Assembly: GCA_034112445.1 (NCBI GenBank)
Contig: JAWUVI010000022.1
Coordinates: forward strand, 62,001-126,000
Reading direction: 5' to 3'
Length of the DNA stretch: 64,000 bases
From: Pelagadaptatus sp034112445
Lineage (GTDB): Bacteria > Pseudomonadota > Gammaproteobacteria > Pseudomonadales > Cellvibrionaceae
This document shows, in pieces, positions 17,703 through 27,178 of the stretch. Under the pieces are notes generated by a model. It searched no databases and was not told the origin of the DNA. It worked only from the letters and a program-made list of their open reading frames with translations. The first letter of the stretch is position 1. Each line of letters begins with the position of its first letter. A program made the position numbers and the translations under genes.

Positions 17703-18800
17703 TCATTCACCCGCTAACCGATAGTCACTGTACCAATCTTGCTTCTCACATAAGGGCAGCAACACTGATTTAAACCAATCAACAAAGGGTGTTAGCTCAG
17801 GATATTTCTCTGCCACCTCCAGCACGTAACGTATAACCAAAGGCAAATCGTTCAAATAACCAGACTTTCCATCACGCAAATACAAACGTGAGAAAATACC
17901 CAACACTTTAATGTGGCGCTGCAATCCCATCAAATCAAACCACTGCAGCCACTGCTTCTGACAAACCGAATCAACCAAACCTACATCTTCGGCCATATTG
18001 CCATAAGCCAAAGCCCAACGTTCAACCCTACCTGCATCCCAGCGTACATAACAATCACGCAGCAACGACACTAAGTCATAAGTGATCGGACCATGCACGG
18101 CATCTTGAAAATCAATCACACCAGGCGCCTGACCTTCACGATAAATTAAATTACGGCTGTGAAAATCTCTATGCACCCACACTTGCGGTTGCTCAATCGC
18201 ATTATTGAGCAATACGCTAAATGTATCCTTCAGCATGGACTGCTCTGCGCCTGAGATGTCATATCCCAGTAATTTAGGCACGAACCACTGACCGAACAAA
18301 TCCATTTCTTCTTTTAATAGCGCAACAGAATACTCAGGTAAAACAAAACTCTGGGGGGGTTTAGCCGCCGTTTCAATCACCACTTCAGAACTAGAACACT
18401 GCTGCAAGCGCAATAACGTTAACAAGGCTTCGCCATAGAGCATATCAACCGAATCATCTGTTAACTCACTCTGAAATAAAACATCGCCAAAATCTTCCAA
18501 CAATAAAAACCCTTGCTCGTAATCAACTGCAAGCACACTCGGAGCGTGGATACCTTGAGCAATAAAATGTTCTGCTAAAATGCAAAAAGCTTCATTTTTT
18601 TCCGCTGCCGGAGGCGCGAAAACAGCCAACAAGGCTGGTTCAGAAGGAACCCTAAAGTATCGCCTAAAACCTGCATCCCCGGTTAACGGACTCAAATCAA
18701 ACGATTCAGGCGCACCCCAATTACGTCGAGACAACTCTTCTCTAGCCCAATTTGTGAGTGTATTTATGGTTTCAGTGGTTACTTCTACGTCACGGTTCAC
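17703..18800 (-). CDS. amgK: anomeric N-acetylmuramate/N-acetylglucosamine kinase (AmgK)
   Basis: Aminoglycoside-phosphotransferase-fold kinase which, with MurU, feeds recycled MurNAc back to UDP-MurNAc. The kinase signatures are visible: WVHRDFHSRNLI (catalytic loop) and GVIDFQDAVHGP (metal-binding Asp), plus LLLEDFGDVLF in the N-lobe. I place the start at the internal GTG at 18800, which has GGGAG seven bases upstream and gives 365 residues, closer to known AmgK. A more distal GTG at 18845 would add 15 residues. It forms an operon with murU and is divergent from lptD. Confidence 0.85.
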   Translation of the reverse strand: MNRDVEVTTETINTLTNWAREELSRRNWGAPESFDLSPLTGDAGFRRYFRVPSEPALLAVFAPPAAEKNEAFCILAEHFIAQGIHAPSVLAVDYEQGFLLLEDFGDVLFQSELTDDSVDMLYGEALLTLLRLQQCSSSEVVIETAAKPPQSFVLPEYSVALLKEEMDLFGQWFVPKLLGYDISGAEQSMLKDTFSVLLNNAIEQPQVWVHRDFHSRNLIYREGQAPGVIDFQDAVHGPITYDLVSLLRDCYVRWDAGRVERWALAYGNMAEDVGLVDSVCQKQWLQWFDLMGLQRHIKVLGIFSRLYLRDGKSGYLNDLPLVIRYVLEVAEKYPELTPFVDWFKSVLLPLCEKQDWYSDYRLAGE

Positions 18801-18941
18801 AAGGGTACTCCCAGCCGAGATAATGGAACAAACATTCAAGCCCACGAATTCTACCTGAGCAGTAGCTTAAAGCTAGCATCCCAAGTAGAATCCTTCACCT
18901 AATTTATAAATACAATAATGACTATAGGGACCGCTTAGCCA

Positions 18942-21626
18942 ATGAGACTGCGCAAACTCGCCACTAAACGCACCCCGCTTGCTTATGCCATAGGCATGAT
19001 AGCAGCGCTGCCACTATCCACTTTAGGAGCTGCGGAAACCCAGCCTCAATGGAACTGCACCACCGGAGTCAACGGCGGCTGGAATTGCTCTGAAGCTTCT
19101 TCCCAAGAGCCCGTTTATAAACGCCCTCTTCACAGCCTTAAAAAAGCACTGGAGCAAAAGCCTAAAATCTTTAGCAAACCGCGTGACTTACCTGCGGCAC
19201 AAGTCGACTGGGTTGACGAAACATTATTAAGCCCTGAGCAAAAACAAGAAATGGCATCAGGCTGTTGTGGTCGCTATATAGAACCAAGCCGTGATGATCC
19301 TGATGCCGATAAAAAGCCTGAAGAATCTTCCCTAAACGCCAGTGCCACATCCTCTGAAATGCAGCAAAACTCAGTAGCGCAGCTAGATGGTGAAGTTCGC
19401 CTAACGCAAGGTTATCGATTACTAGAAGCCGACAGTGCCACTTTGAACCAAGAGACGAGCATAGCCAACTTATCAGGCAACATCCGCATGCGCGAACCTG
19501 GCTTACTTTTAACCGGCTCTAGTGCTGAAATGAATTCTGACACCGGCGACGCCACCATCACCAACGCCACCTATTTATTACATGAATCAGGCCTGCGTGG
19601 TGAAGCCAGCGTATTAGAGCACAAAGGTGACAACACCTTAATTATGGAAGGTGCGTCATTCACTCAATGTGAACCAGACAGCAATCTTTGGTACTTTGAA
19701 GCCAGCTCTTTCACTATCGATCCAAATACGCGGCAGGCCTACGGCAAACACGCCCGCTTAAAAGTGAAAGGGGTACCGGTTTTTTACACGCCATATATTC
19801 AATTTCCAATTGGCAAAGAGCGCATGTCTGGGTTTTTATTCCCTTCTCTCGGCTCCACAGGTGACAATGGCTTCGAGATTGCCACACCTTACTATTTCAA
19901 TCTGGCACCCAATTACGACATGACGATAACACCTCGATTTATTTCTGATCGCGGTGAAATGCTTGAAACAGAATTTCGTCATATGTCAGCTCAAACCGAA
20001 AGCGATCTTAGCCTAGCTTTCTTAAGTAGCGATAAAGGTGGTTCTGACAGTGATTTAATTGAGAAAGTTGATGCTGGCGATGCTAATGCAGCAGACCGCT
20101 ATTACAAAGGTGAGGATCGCTGGTTAATCGATACTAACCATCGTGGCAACTATTCTAACGGGTTTTTCTCTTCTATTGATTATACCCGCGTCAGCGACAT
20201 TGATTATTTCCGTGATTTGAGCACCGCCAGCCTTGAAGTGAACAGCGCCACTCACTTAAAAGAAACCGGTACGCTTGGCTATCGCAGCCAGCACTGGAAC
20301 AGCTCAGTCAAGTTAGAGCAGTATCAGACCATTGCCAGCAATACGAATACCCCTTATAAGCAAGTTCCAGAAATCAATATCGATGGTACATACCGCTTGG
20401 CTGAAAACTGGACTGCTGAGCTTAATAATGAATACACGCGGTTCGATCATCGTGATGACTTTTATAACGACGACACTACCGATCCATGGATCACAGGTGA
20501 CCGAGTATTTTTGGATTACAGTGTAAGCTGGGACAAAAACTGGACGTGGGGTTTTGTAAAACCTAGCGCCAAAATCAAACACATCAGCTATCAATTAGAC
20601 AGTGACGACCTCAATGTCGGCGCTAATGACTCGCCAAGCATCACAGTGCCACAAGCTAGCTTAGATATGGGCTTGTATTTTGAACGAGAAGGAAGCATTT
20701 TCGGTAATGGCTACGTGCAAACATTCGAGCCTAGATTATTTTACTTCTACAGTGAATACGAAAATCACGACGAACTACTAAATTTAACCAGCAGTAATAG
20801 AGACGTTGACTTTGACAGCTCTGAAATGACATTCAGCTACAGCCAATTATTTCGCGATAGCCGCTTTTCAGGGCATGACCGAATTGGCGATGACAACCGC
20901 TTGTCGGTTGGCCTAACAACTCGTTTTATTGAGACGGCTACGGGAATTGAGCGCTTCAGCGCCAGCTTAGGCCAAATCTATTATTATGATGACCGCCTAG
21001 TTGACTTGACGTTAACCAGCGCACAAGCCGCTCTCTCAGCCGACAACATTAAAGACACTTCTGAGATAGCCATGGCGATGTCTGGCCGTATTGGCGATTA
21101 CTGGCAACTCAGCTCCGACTTAATCGTTGATGCAGACGACAACAACAAAGCTCGACGCGGAAATATTAATCTACGCTATCGCGATGATAACTACCGTTTA
21201 TTCAATGTTGGATATCGCTATGTGCGTAAAGCCGGAGCCGCAGATAAATTCGATCTAGATGGTGATTTGGACTTTGACGAGCTTAACGATAACGATATTG
21301 AACAAGCCGACATTTCTTTTGCGCTACCAATTAGCGAGAGTTGGAGTGTTGTTGGACGTTACAATCAAGATATTACCAACAGCCGTGAACTTGAGTCCTT
21401 GTTTGGCGTCGAATACAACAACTGTTGCTACCGAGTTCGCGTCGTTGCACGCACATGGTTAGACAATGCCTTATATACCGTTGTTGATGATACCCTTCTG
21501 GAAGAAGATACCGGTATCTTCTTTGAGTTTCAGCTCAAAGGTTTGGGTAGCTTAGGCAGTAAAGTAAGTGGCGTTCTCAGCGACAGCATTTATGGCTACG
21601 AACAAAGAGAACAAAATCTGAAATAA
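18942..21626 (+). CDS. lptD: LPS-assembly outer-membrane protein LptD
   Basis: Outer-membrane beta-barrel that, with LptE, inserts lipopolysaccharide into the outer leaflet. The 894 residues comprise a signal peptide (about 1-30), a cysteine-bearing N-terminal extension (WNCTTGVNGGWNC), an OstA/LptA-like beta-jellyroll domain (about 140-300) and a C-terminal barrel. The paired cysteines EYNNCCYRVR near the C-terminus match the disulfide pattern of the family. It heads the conserved lptD-surA-pdxA-rsmA-apaH cluster. Confidence 0.97.
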   Translation: MRLRKLATKRTPLAYAIGMIAALPLSTLGAAETQPQWNCTTGVNGGWNCSEASSQEPVYKRPLHSLKKALEQKPKIFSKPRDLPAAQVDWVDETLLSPEQKQEMASGCCGRYIEPSRDDPDADKKPEESSLNASATSSEMQQNSVAQLDGEVRLTQGYRLLEADSATLNQETSIANLSGNIRMREPGLLLTGSSAEMNSDTGDATITNATYLLHESGLRGEASVLEHKGDNTLIMEGASFTQCEPDSNLWYFEASSFTIDPNTRQAYGKHARLKVKGVPVFYTPYIQFPIGKERMSGFLFPSLGSTGDNGFEIATPYYFNLAPNYDMTITPRFISDRGEMLETEFRHMSAQTESDLSLAFLSSDKGGSDSDLIEKVDAGDANAADRYYKGEDRWLIDTNHRGNYSNGFFSSIDYTRVSDIDYFRDLSTASLEVNSATHLKETGTLGYRSQHWNSSVKLEQYQTIASNTNTPYKQVPEINIDGTYRLAENWTAELNNEYTRFDHRDDFYNDDTTDPWITGDRVFLDYSVSWDKNWTWGFVKPSAKIKHISYQLDSDDLNVGANDSPSITVPQASLDMGLYFEREGSIFGNGYVQTFEPRLFYFYSEYENHDELLNLTSSNRDVDFDSSEMTFSYSQLFRDSRFSGHDRIGDDNRLSVGLTTRFIETATGIERFSASLGQIYYYDDRLVDLTLTSAQAALSADNIKDTSEIAMAMSGRIGDYWQLSSDLIVDADDNNKARRGNINLRYRDDNYRLFNVGYRYVRKAGAADKFDLDGDLDFDELNDNDIEQADISFALPISESWSVVGRYNQDITNSRELESLFGVEYNNCCYRVRVVARTWLDNALYTVVDDTLLEEDTGIFFEFQLKGLGSLGSKVSGVLSDSIYGYEQREQNLK

Positions 21627-21638
21627 TCATTACCAATC

Positions 21639-21688
21639 GTCATTGCGAGCCATCACAGATGGCGCGGCAACCTATTGCCCGCAATGAC
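21639..21688. repeat. 50-bp three-way-junction palindrome (REP/MITE-like) between lptD and surA
   Basis: Outer arms GTCATTGCG (21639-21647) and CGCAATGAC (21680-21688) enclose two further perfect hairpins: GCCATC-aca-GATGGC (21649-21663) and GGCAA-ccta-TTGCC (21666-21679). Single-stranded, it would fold into a compact three-way junction. The GTCATTGCGAG start resembles a palindromic repeat type scattered between genes in many bacterial genomes. I see only one copy in this window. It may also attenuate transcription from lptD into surA. Confidence 0.65.
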
Positions 21689-21733
21689 CAATGATTAGTC
21701 ATTAATGTTCATTATTTAAAACGAAAAAAAAAC

Positions 21734-23032
21734 ATGATTAAAAACACTATGAAAAAATCCATTAAATCTATTTTTGGCATCAGTGCCCTACTGCTATGCC
21801 ACTTCTCTCAAGCCGAAACTATCCCTCTGGATAAAGTTATTGCAGTCGTTGATAACGATGTTGTTATGGCGAGCGAAGTGCATCAACGCTTACAAGTTGT
21901 TTCTGCACAACTAAAAGCCAAAGGTACAGAAGCACCGCCTATTAATGTTCTGCAACGCCAAATTATCGAACAACTCATTGTTGAGTCGCTGCAACTACAA
22001 ATCGGCGATCGTGTTGGCATCAATATTTCTGAAGCCGAAATTGATCAACATATCGAGCGAATGAAAGAAGCTAATAATTTAACCGAAGCCCAATTTCAGC
22101 AACAGCTTCAACAAGACCAAATTAATATATCCGCACTGCGCCAGCAGATTCGTCGCGACATTATTATTGAGAATGTACAACGGGGCAGCGTTAATCGTCG
22201 CATAAAAGTGTCAGAGCAAGATGTTAAAAACTTCCTCAATTCCAAACAAGGAAAATTCTGGTCAGCACCGGATTACAATCTTGGGCATATATTAATCCCC
22301 GTAAATTCTGACGCTTCAATCAACGATTTAAAAACCGCTGAAACCAAAGCCAACGAAGTCTATAAACAACTGAATGATGGCACCGACTTCAGACAGGTTG
22401 CCGTTAGAGAATCAAAAGGTCAAAACGCTTTACAAGGCGGCGACCTAGGCTGGAAAAAGCTAGCTCAACTGCCCAACTTATTCTCTCAAGCGTTAAGCGA
22501 TCTTAAAGAAGGTGATATAACCCAACCACTTCGCAGTGGCGCTGGTTTCCATATATTAAAAGTTCACGGCACTCGTGGCAGCACTGAAAAAATCATTCAG
22601 CAGTCAAAAGCTCGCCACATTCTGTTAAAAACATCGGCCATTTTAAATGACCAACAAGCTAAACAAAGACTTACAGATATACGTCAACAAGTGTTGGATG
22701 GTGATGAGTTTTCTGAGCTGGCTAAAGAACACTCACAAGATACTGGCTCAGTGTTAAGTGGTGGCGATTTAGGCTGGTCACTGCCAGGAAAATTTGTTCC
22801 CGAGTTTGAAAAAGTGATCGATGAGACATCCGTAGGCGATGTGAGCGAGCCGTTCCACAGTCAATTTGGTTGGCACATTGTCATGGTTGATGAGCGCCGC
22901 CAACAAGACATGACCGAAGAAGTCAGAGAGAACCAAGCAACTCGCTTATTGCGCAGCCGTCGCTTTGATGAAGAGCGCATCAATTGGATACAAAAAATCC
23001 GCAGTGAAGCCTTTATTGATATCAAAATCTAA
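21734..23032 (+). CDS. surA: periplasmic chaperone / peptidyl-prolyl isomerase SurA
   Basis: Escorts unfolded outer-membrane proteins across the periplasm. The 432 residues show a signal peptide ending near HFSQA-ET, an N-terminal chaperone module (about 25-170) and two parvulin domains (about 180-280 and 290-390) with the repeated features GGDLGW and FHILKVH / WHIVMVDERR. A second ATG five codons in (MKKSIKS) is an alternative start. It lies between lptD, a SurA client, and pdxA. Confidence 0.97.
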   Translation: MIKNTMKKSIKSIFGISALLLCHFSQAETIPLDKVIAVVDNDVVMASEVHQRLQVVSAQLKAKGTEAPPINVLQRQIIEQLIVESLQLQIGDRVGINISEAEIDQHIERMKEANNLTEAQFQQQLQQDQINISALRQQIRRDIIIENVQRGSVNRRIKVSEQDVKNFLNSKQGKFWSAPDYNLGHILIPVNSDASINDLKTAETKANEVYKQLNDGTDFRQVAVRESKGQNALQGGDLGWKKLAQLPNLFSQALSDLKEGDITQPLRSGAGFHILKVHGTRGSTEKIIQQSKARHILLKTSAILNDQQAKQRLTDIRQQVLDGDEFSELAKEHSQDTGSVLSGGDLGWSLPGKFVPEFEKVIDETSVGDVSEPFHSQFGWHIVMVDERRQQDMTEEVRENQATRLLRSRRFDEERINWIQKIRSEAFIDIKI

Positions 23033-23033
23033 C

Positions 23034-24032
23034 ATGAAGACATCGCGTCTCATCTACACACCGGGCGAACCTGCAGGGGTTGGCCCAGATCTAATCATCC
23101 AAATTATTCAACAGGGTTTTGCCGCTGAAATTGTCGTTATAAGCGATCCAGATTTATTAAAGCAGCGCGCAGCTCAACTTAATCTTCCGCTACAATTACG
23201 TGAATACAATCCAGCCCTAGCAGCACAACCACTTCGTGCTGGAGAGCTGGCTTACATTCCCATAAAACTGGCAGCCGAAGTAGAAGCAGGGAAACTCAAT
23301 ACGGCCAATGCTACTTATGTTTTGAATAGCCTTGATATAGCCATTGAAGGCTGTCTGAATAATCAATTTGACGCCTATATTACAGGCCCAGCACACAAGG
23401 GTATTATTAACGAAGCTGGCATTGCCTTTAGTGGCCACACTGAATATCTGGCTGACAAAACAGCTACTGACAAGGTGGTTATGATGCTAGCCACAGAGGG
23501 TCTGAGAGTTGCTTTAGTGACAACTCACTTACCCCTGAGCGAAGTCCCAAAAGCCATCACAGAGTCCAACTTAACCCAAGCAATCCAAATCCTGCATCGC
23601 GACCTTGAAAATCATTTCGGTATTGTGGAGCCTGCAATATTAGTTTGCGGACTCAATCCTCATGCCGGCGAAGGTGGGCATATGGGACGTGAAGAAATTG
23701 ATATTATAGAGCCCACTCTAGCTAAACTTCGCAGCGCCTATGACTACAATTTAATTGGACCCCTGCCAGCTGACACGCTATTCACCCCCAAAGTACTCGC
23801 TGATGCCGATGCTGTTTTATCCATGTATCACGACCAAGGTTTGCCAGTATTAAAGTATAAAGGTTTTGGTAACGCTGTTAATATTACTCTGGGATTACCC
23901 ATTATCCGCACCTCTGTCGATCACGGCACCGCTCTCGATTTGGCCGGTACCGGAAAAGCTAATAGCGGAAGTTTATTAACCGCTCTTCAATACGCCGAGG
24001 CTATGATTTCCTCTCGACAAAAATCTGTTTAA
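23034..24032 (+). CDS. pdxA: 4-hydroxythreonine-4-phosphate dehydrogenase
   Basis: NAD-dependent oxidation step of the deoxyxylulose-5-phosphate-dependent pyridoxal phosphate pathway. The start at 23034, one base after the surA stop, gives 332 residues beginning with the family signature YTPGEPAGVGPDL. Metal and substrate ligands are visible in GHTEYLAD, GLNPHAGEGG, MYHDQGLPVLK and RTSVDHGTALDLAG. The gene order surA-pdxA-rsmA is the conserved one. Confidence 0.97.
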   Translation: MKTSRLIYTPGEPAGVGPDLIIQIIQQGFAAEIVVISDPDLLKQRAAQLNLPLQLREYNPALAAQPLRAGELAYIPIKLAAEVEAGKLNTANATYVLNSLDIAIEGCLNNQFDAYITGPAHKGIINEAGIAFSGHTEYLADKTATDKVVMMLATEGLRVALVTTHLPLSEVPKAITESNLTQAIQILHRDLENHFGIVEPAILVCGLNPHAGEGGHMGREEIDIIEPTLAKLRSAYDYNLIGPLPADTLFTPKVLADADAVLSMYHDQGLPVLKYKGFGNAVNITLGLPIIRTSVDHGTALDLAGTGKANSGSLLTALQYAEAMISSRQKSV

Positions 24033-24055
24033 CCATTCATTTATCGGCATTTGTT

Positions 24056-24886
24056 ATGACAAAAAAGCAAGCTCCCGGCACACAAGAACACAAGGCTCGC
24101 AAACGCTTTGGTCAGAATTTTTTGGAAGACGAGGGCGTCATCCGCCGAATTATTAAATCCATCAATGCCAAAGCCACCGACGAATTAATTGAAATTGGAC
24201 CAGGTAAAGGCGCCATCACCCAACACCTATTAAGCTCATGCCCAACACTTAATGTTATTGAACTTGATAGAGACCTAATACCTATTTTGTTGTCTCAGTT
24301 TATTGCCAGCTACCCTGAGCTTCGCATTCATCAACACGATGCCCTTAAGTTTGATTTTGCCTCGCTGTTTAAATCAGAAGCTAGCCGCCTCAGAATCGTT
24401 GGAAACTTACCCTACAATATTTCTACCCCGCTTATTTTTCATTTATTACGCTACCACGATAACATTGAAGACATGCACTTTATGCTGCAAAAAGAAGTGG
24501 TTGATCGCATGGCTGCAAAAGCTGGTGATAAGCATTATGGTCGACTGGGCATTATGGTTCAGTATTACTGCCAGGTAGAAAATTTATTTGATGTGCCGCC
24601 CGAATGCTTTAACCCTAGACCTAAAGTTGATTCAGCCATAGTACGTCTGACTGCCCACAAACAATTACCTATTGTCGCGAAAGATGTTAAAACATTATCA
24701 AACTTAGTTAACGTTGCATTCCAACAACGCCGAAAAACATTGCGTAACTCCTTAAAACAATTGATCTGTGCACAAGACATCGAAAGCCTGAATATTGATA
24801 CATCCAAACGTCCCGAAAAAATCACTTTAGAAGAGTTTGTCGCCATTAGCGATAAACTTTTTGAGCTTGAACAGAACTCCCAGTAA
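24056..24886 (+). CDS. rsmA: 16S rRNA dimethyladenosine transferase (KsgA/RsmA)
   Basis: Dimethylates the two adjacent adenosines in the helix-45 loop of 16S rRNA, a late check on 30S assembly. The 276 residues show RFGQNFLEDEGVI at the N-terminus, the SAM-binding IEIGPGKGAITQHL, the NLPYNIS catalytic motif and a C-terminal helical domain (FQQRRKTLRNSLK). pdxA lies 24 bp upstream. Confidence 0.97.
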   Translation: MTKKQAPGTQEHKARKRFGQNFLEDEGVIRRIIKSINAKATDELIEIGPGKGAITQHLLSSCPTLNVIELDRDLIPILLSQFIASYPELRIHQHDALKFDFASLFKSEASRLRIVGNLPYNISTPLIFHLLRYHDNIEDMHFMLQKEVVDRMAAKAGDKHYGRLGIMVQYYCQVENLFDVPPECFNPRPKVDSAIVRLTAHKQLPIVAKDVKTLSNLVNVAFQQRRKTLRNSLKQLICAQDIESLNIDTSKRPEKITLEEFVAISDKLFELEQNSQ

Positions 24887-24898
24887 GGGTTATTTATT

Positions 24899-25705
24899 AT
24901 GGCAACCTACGCAATTGGTGACATACAAGGCTGCTTGCCACAACTGAAATGCCTATTACAAAAAATCTCATTCGATCCCGATCAAGACACATTATGGTTA
25001 GCGGGAGACTTAATCAATCGAGGCTCTGACTGCCTTGGCACGCTACGATTTTTATACTCTCTAAGAAATAATATCGTCTGTGTATTAGGCAATCATGATT
25101 TGCACTTACTTGCTGTCGCCTACGGCCAACGTAAAATCAATCGAGGCGATACCTTAGCTGACATTATTGCCGCCGATGACAGGGAGCCAATACTGCACTG
25201 GCTCAGGCAACAACCTCTGGTTCATCATGACTCAAAACTTGGCTTTACTATGGTGCATGCTGGCATTCCTCCCATCTGGTCGGTTGAGCAATCACTTAAA
25301 AAATCCCGCGAGGTCGAACTGTTTTTACAGTCTGACAACTTCAAATTTTTCTTGAAAAACATGTACGGCAACACACCCAATAGATGGGATGAGAATTTAA
25401 AAGGTATTGATCGCCTGCGCGTCATCACCAATTACTTTACCCGCATGAGGTTCTGCAATAGCGATAGTGAACTCGAACTCACAACTAAAAATTCAAAGGC
25501 CCCCATCGGCTACCAATCTTGGTTTACCATTGAGAACCGAGCAGCATCAAACGATAAAATCATTTTTGGTCATTGGGCTGCGCTAAAAGGCTGCACAGGA
25601 ACAGACAATACTTATGCTATCGATACCGGCTGTGTTTGGGGCGGTAAATTAAGCGCACTAAGACTAGAAGATAAAACGCTATTCAGCTGCGACTGCCCTC
25701 AATGA
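24899..25705 (+). CDS. apaH: symmetrical bis(5'-nucleosyl)-tetraphosphatase
   Basis: Calcineurin-type metallophosphatase that splits Ap4A to two ADP and removes Np4-type RNA caps. Metal-binding motifs are in order: GDIQGC, GDLINRG, GNHD, and FGHWAALKG. The 268 residues fit the family. It follows rsmA by 12 bp; apaG, which normally lies between them, is missing. The last 7 bp overlap the end of the convergent msrA. Confidence 0.96.
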   Translation: MATYAIGDIQGCLPQLKCLLQKISFDPDQDTLWLAGDLINRGSDCLGTLRFLYSLRNNIVCVLGNHDLHLLAVAYGQRKINRGDTLADIIAADDREPILHWLRQQPLVHHDSKLGFTMVHAGIPPIWSVEQSLKKSREVELFLQSDNFKFFLKNMYGNTPNRWDENLKGIDRLRVITNYFTRMRFCNSDSELELTTKNSKAPIGYQSWFTIENRAASNDKIIFGHWAALKGCTGTDNTYAIDTGCVWGGKLSALRLEDKTLFSCDCPQ

Positions 25706-26298
25706 CTCGCACCCCACAATTCTTCTAAACGCTGATCTCTGCCACACCGCCTACGATAATATTTATACCGCAATGGATTTTTTGTGTAGTAGTTCTGATG
25801 ATAATCTTCGGCTGCAAAAAAGTTAATATACTCCTCTACCGGCGTCACGTTGGCAGCACTTAACATTAGAGATTGCTTACTTAACTCGGCTGAATTTGCT
25901 TGCTCTTTATTATGAGAAAATATAACCGGTCGGTAAGTATGACCCCGATCACAAAACTGGCCTTCGTCATCAATCGGATCAATATTTCGCCAATACACGT
26001 CCAATAATTTTTCATAACTGATAATCGAAGCATCATAGGTCACTTGAACAACTTCGGTATGGCCTGTTCCTCCATAACTCACCTGTTTATAACTGGGGTT
26101 GGCCGTATGGCCACCACTAAAACCGGATATTGTACTGAGCACCCCTGGCAGGCGATCAAATGGTCCCTCTAAACACCAAAAGCAACCGCCGCCAAACGTA
26201 GCCACTTCAATATTATTTTTTCCAGATTCTGAGGCAAAAGCACTACTGCCAAATAAAACTGTAGCCATTAAAAAAACGACTGATACAAACCTTTTCAT
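25699..26298 (-). CDS. msrA: peptide methionine sulfoxide reductase A, exported form
   Basis: Reduces methionine-S-sulfoxide in oxidised proteins. The 199 residues start with a signal peptide (about 1-22, ending SSAFA), so the enzyme should act in the periplasm. The MsrA active site follows as GGGCFWCLEGPF with the catalytic Cys39. Also visible are the GYSGG-like FSGGHTANPSY, the HTEVVQVTYD strand and a C-terminal cysteine (RRCGRDQRL) as a likely resolving residue. Downstream it overlaps apaH by 7 bp. Confidence 0.93.
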   Translation of the reverse strand: MKRFVSVVFLMATVLFGSSAFASESGKNNIEVATFGGGCFWCLEGPFDRLPGVLSTISGFSGGHTANPSYKQVSYGGTGHTEVVQVTYDASIISYEKLLDVYWRNIDPIDDEGQFCDRGHTYRPVIFSHNKEQANSAELSKQSLMLSAANVTPVEEYINFFAAEDYHQNYYTKNPLRYKYYRRRCGRDQRLEELWGASH

Positions 26299-26477
26299 AT
26301 GCAGACCCTGTCTAATATATTGATACGAGTATGACAGCTGGCTTGATTATAGGTTTCACCAAAAATAACAACTACTGCTACATGATTAAACCACTTTGGG
26401 GAGAATGTCCGGCTCTCATATCAGTCTAAGCAAGAGCTGAAAATGCGCAAATTGATGAAACAGATACAATCAGCAAA

Positions 26478-26505
26478 TTGAGGTCAGTGAAATATGTGCT
26501 AGAAT
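26478..26505 (+). promoter_or_regulatory. candidate sigma-70 promoter of ppa
   Basis: TTGAGG (26478-26483) and TAGAAT (26500-26505) are separated by 16 bp, about 65 bases before the ppa ATG. The transcribed leader contains a direct repeat of about 13 bp (TTATCTAACTCTC, about 26528-26553) of unknown meaning. Confidence 0.55.
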
Positions 26506-26569
26506 TGCAACCTTTCTACCTAAATCTTTATCTAACTCTCTTATCTAACTCTGCCATGGAAATAATTGT

Positions 26570-27118
26570 ATGAGCTTGCATGACGTCCCATCTGGGAAAA
26601 ACCTACCTGACGAGATTAACGTAATCATTGAGATTCCTCTTAATGGCGACCCAATTAAGTATGAAGTTGATAAAGACTCTGGCGCTATCTTTGTTGACCG
26701 CATGCTAGGAACTGCGATGCATTACCCATGTAACTACGGTTACGTTCCTCACACTTTATGCGGTGATGGTGATCCAGTTGATGTGCTTGTCGTTATGCCA
26801 TTAGCTCTTATTCCTGGCTCTGTTATCCGTTGTCGTCCTATCGGCGTACTAAAAATGACTGACGAATCAGGTGAAGATGCAAAAGTTGTTGCTGTCCCTG
26901 TAGATAAAATCACACCGCTATACACCAATGTAACTTCTGTACGGGACTTACCTGAAATCAGCCTGAATCAAATTTCTCACTTTTTCGAGCACTATAAAGA
27001 TTTAGAAGCTGGCAAATGGGTTAAAATTGAAGGTTGGGGCGGACTTGAAGACGCACGCGCAGAAATTAATGACTCTGTTACTCGTTATGAAGAAGCCCGG
27101 GACAAACCAAACTTCTGA
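26570..27118 (+). CDS. ppa: inorganic pyrophosphatase, family I
   Basis: Soluble Mg-dependent enzyme that hydrolyses pyrophosphate and so pulls biosynthetic reactions forward. The 182 residues show the family-I signature DGDPVDVLV, EIPLNGDPIKYEVDKDSG near the N-terminus, and the C-terminal HYKDLEAGKWVKI. It is monocistronic, with its own promoter and a strong terminator. Confidence 0.98.
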   Translation: MSLHDVPSGKNLPDEINVIIEIPLNGDPIKYEVDKDSGAIFVDRMLGTAMHYPCNYGYVPHTLCGDGDPVDVLVVMPLALIPGSVIRCRPIGVLKMTDESGEDAKVVAVPVDKITPLYTNVTSVRDLPEISLNQISHFFEHYKDLEAGKWVKIEGWGGLEDARAEINDSVTRYEEARDKPNF

Positions 27119-27136
27119 TATCGTGCAACAACACAA

Positions 27137-27163
27137 AAAAGACCGGCATATGCCGGTCTTTTT
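27137..27163 (+). terminator. intrinsic terminator of ppa
   Basis: Palindromic AAAAGACCGGCATATGCCGG-type stem (arms AGACCGGCA/TGCCGGTCT) followed by a run of seven T. The A-run on the other side makes it usable in both directions, so it may also end the convergent gene at 27179. Confidence 0.93.
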
Positions 27164-27178
27164 TTAATTCGTAGTAAT

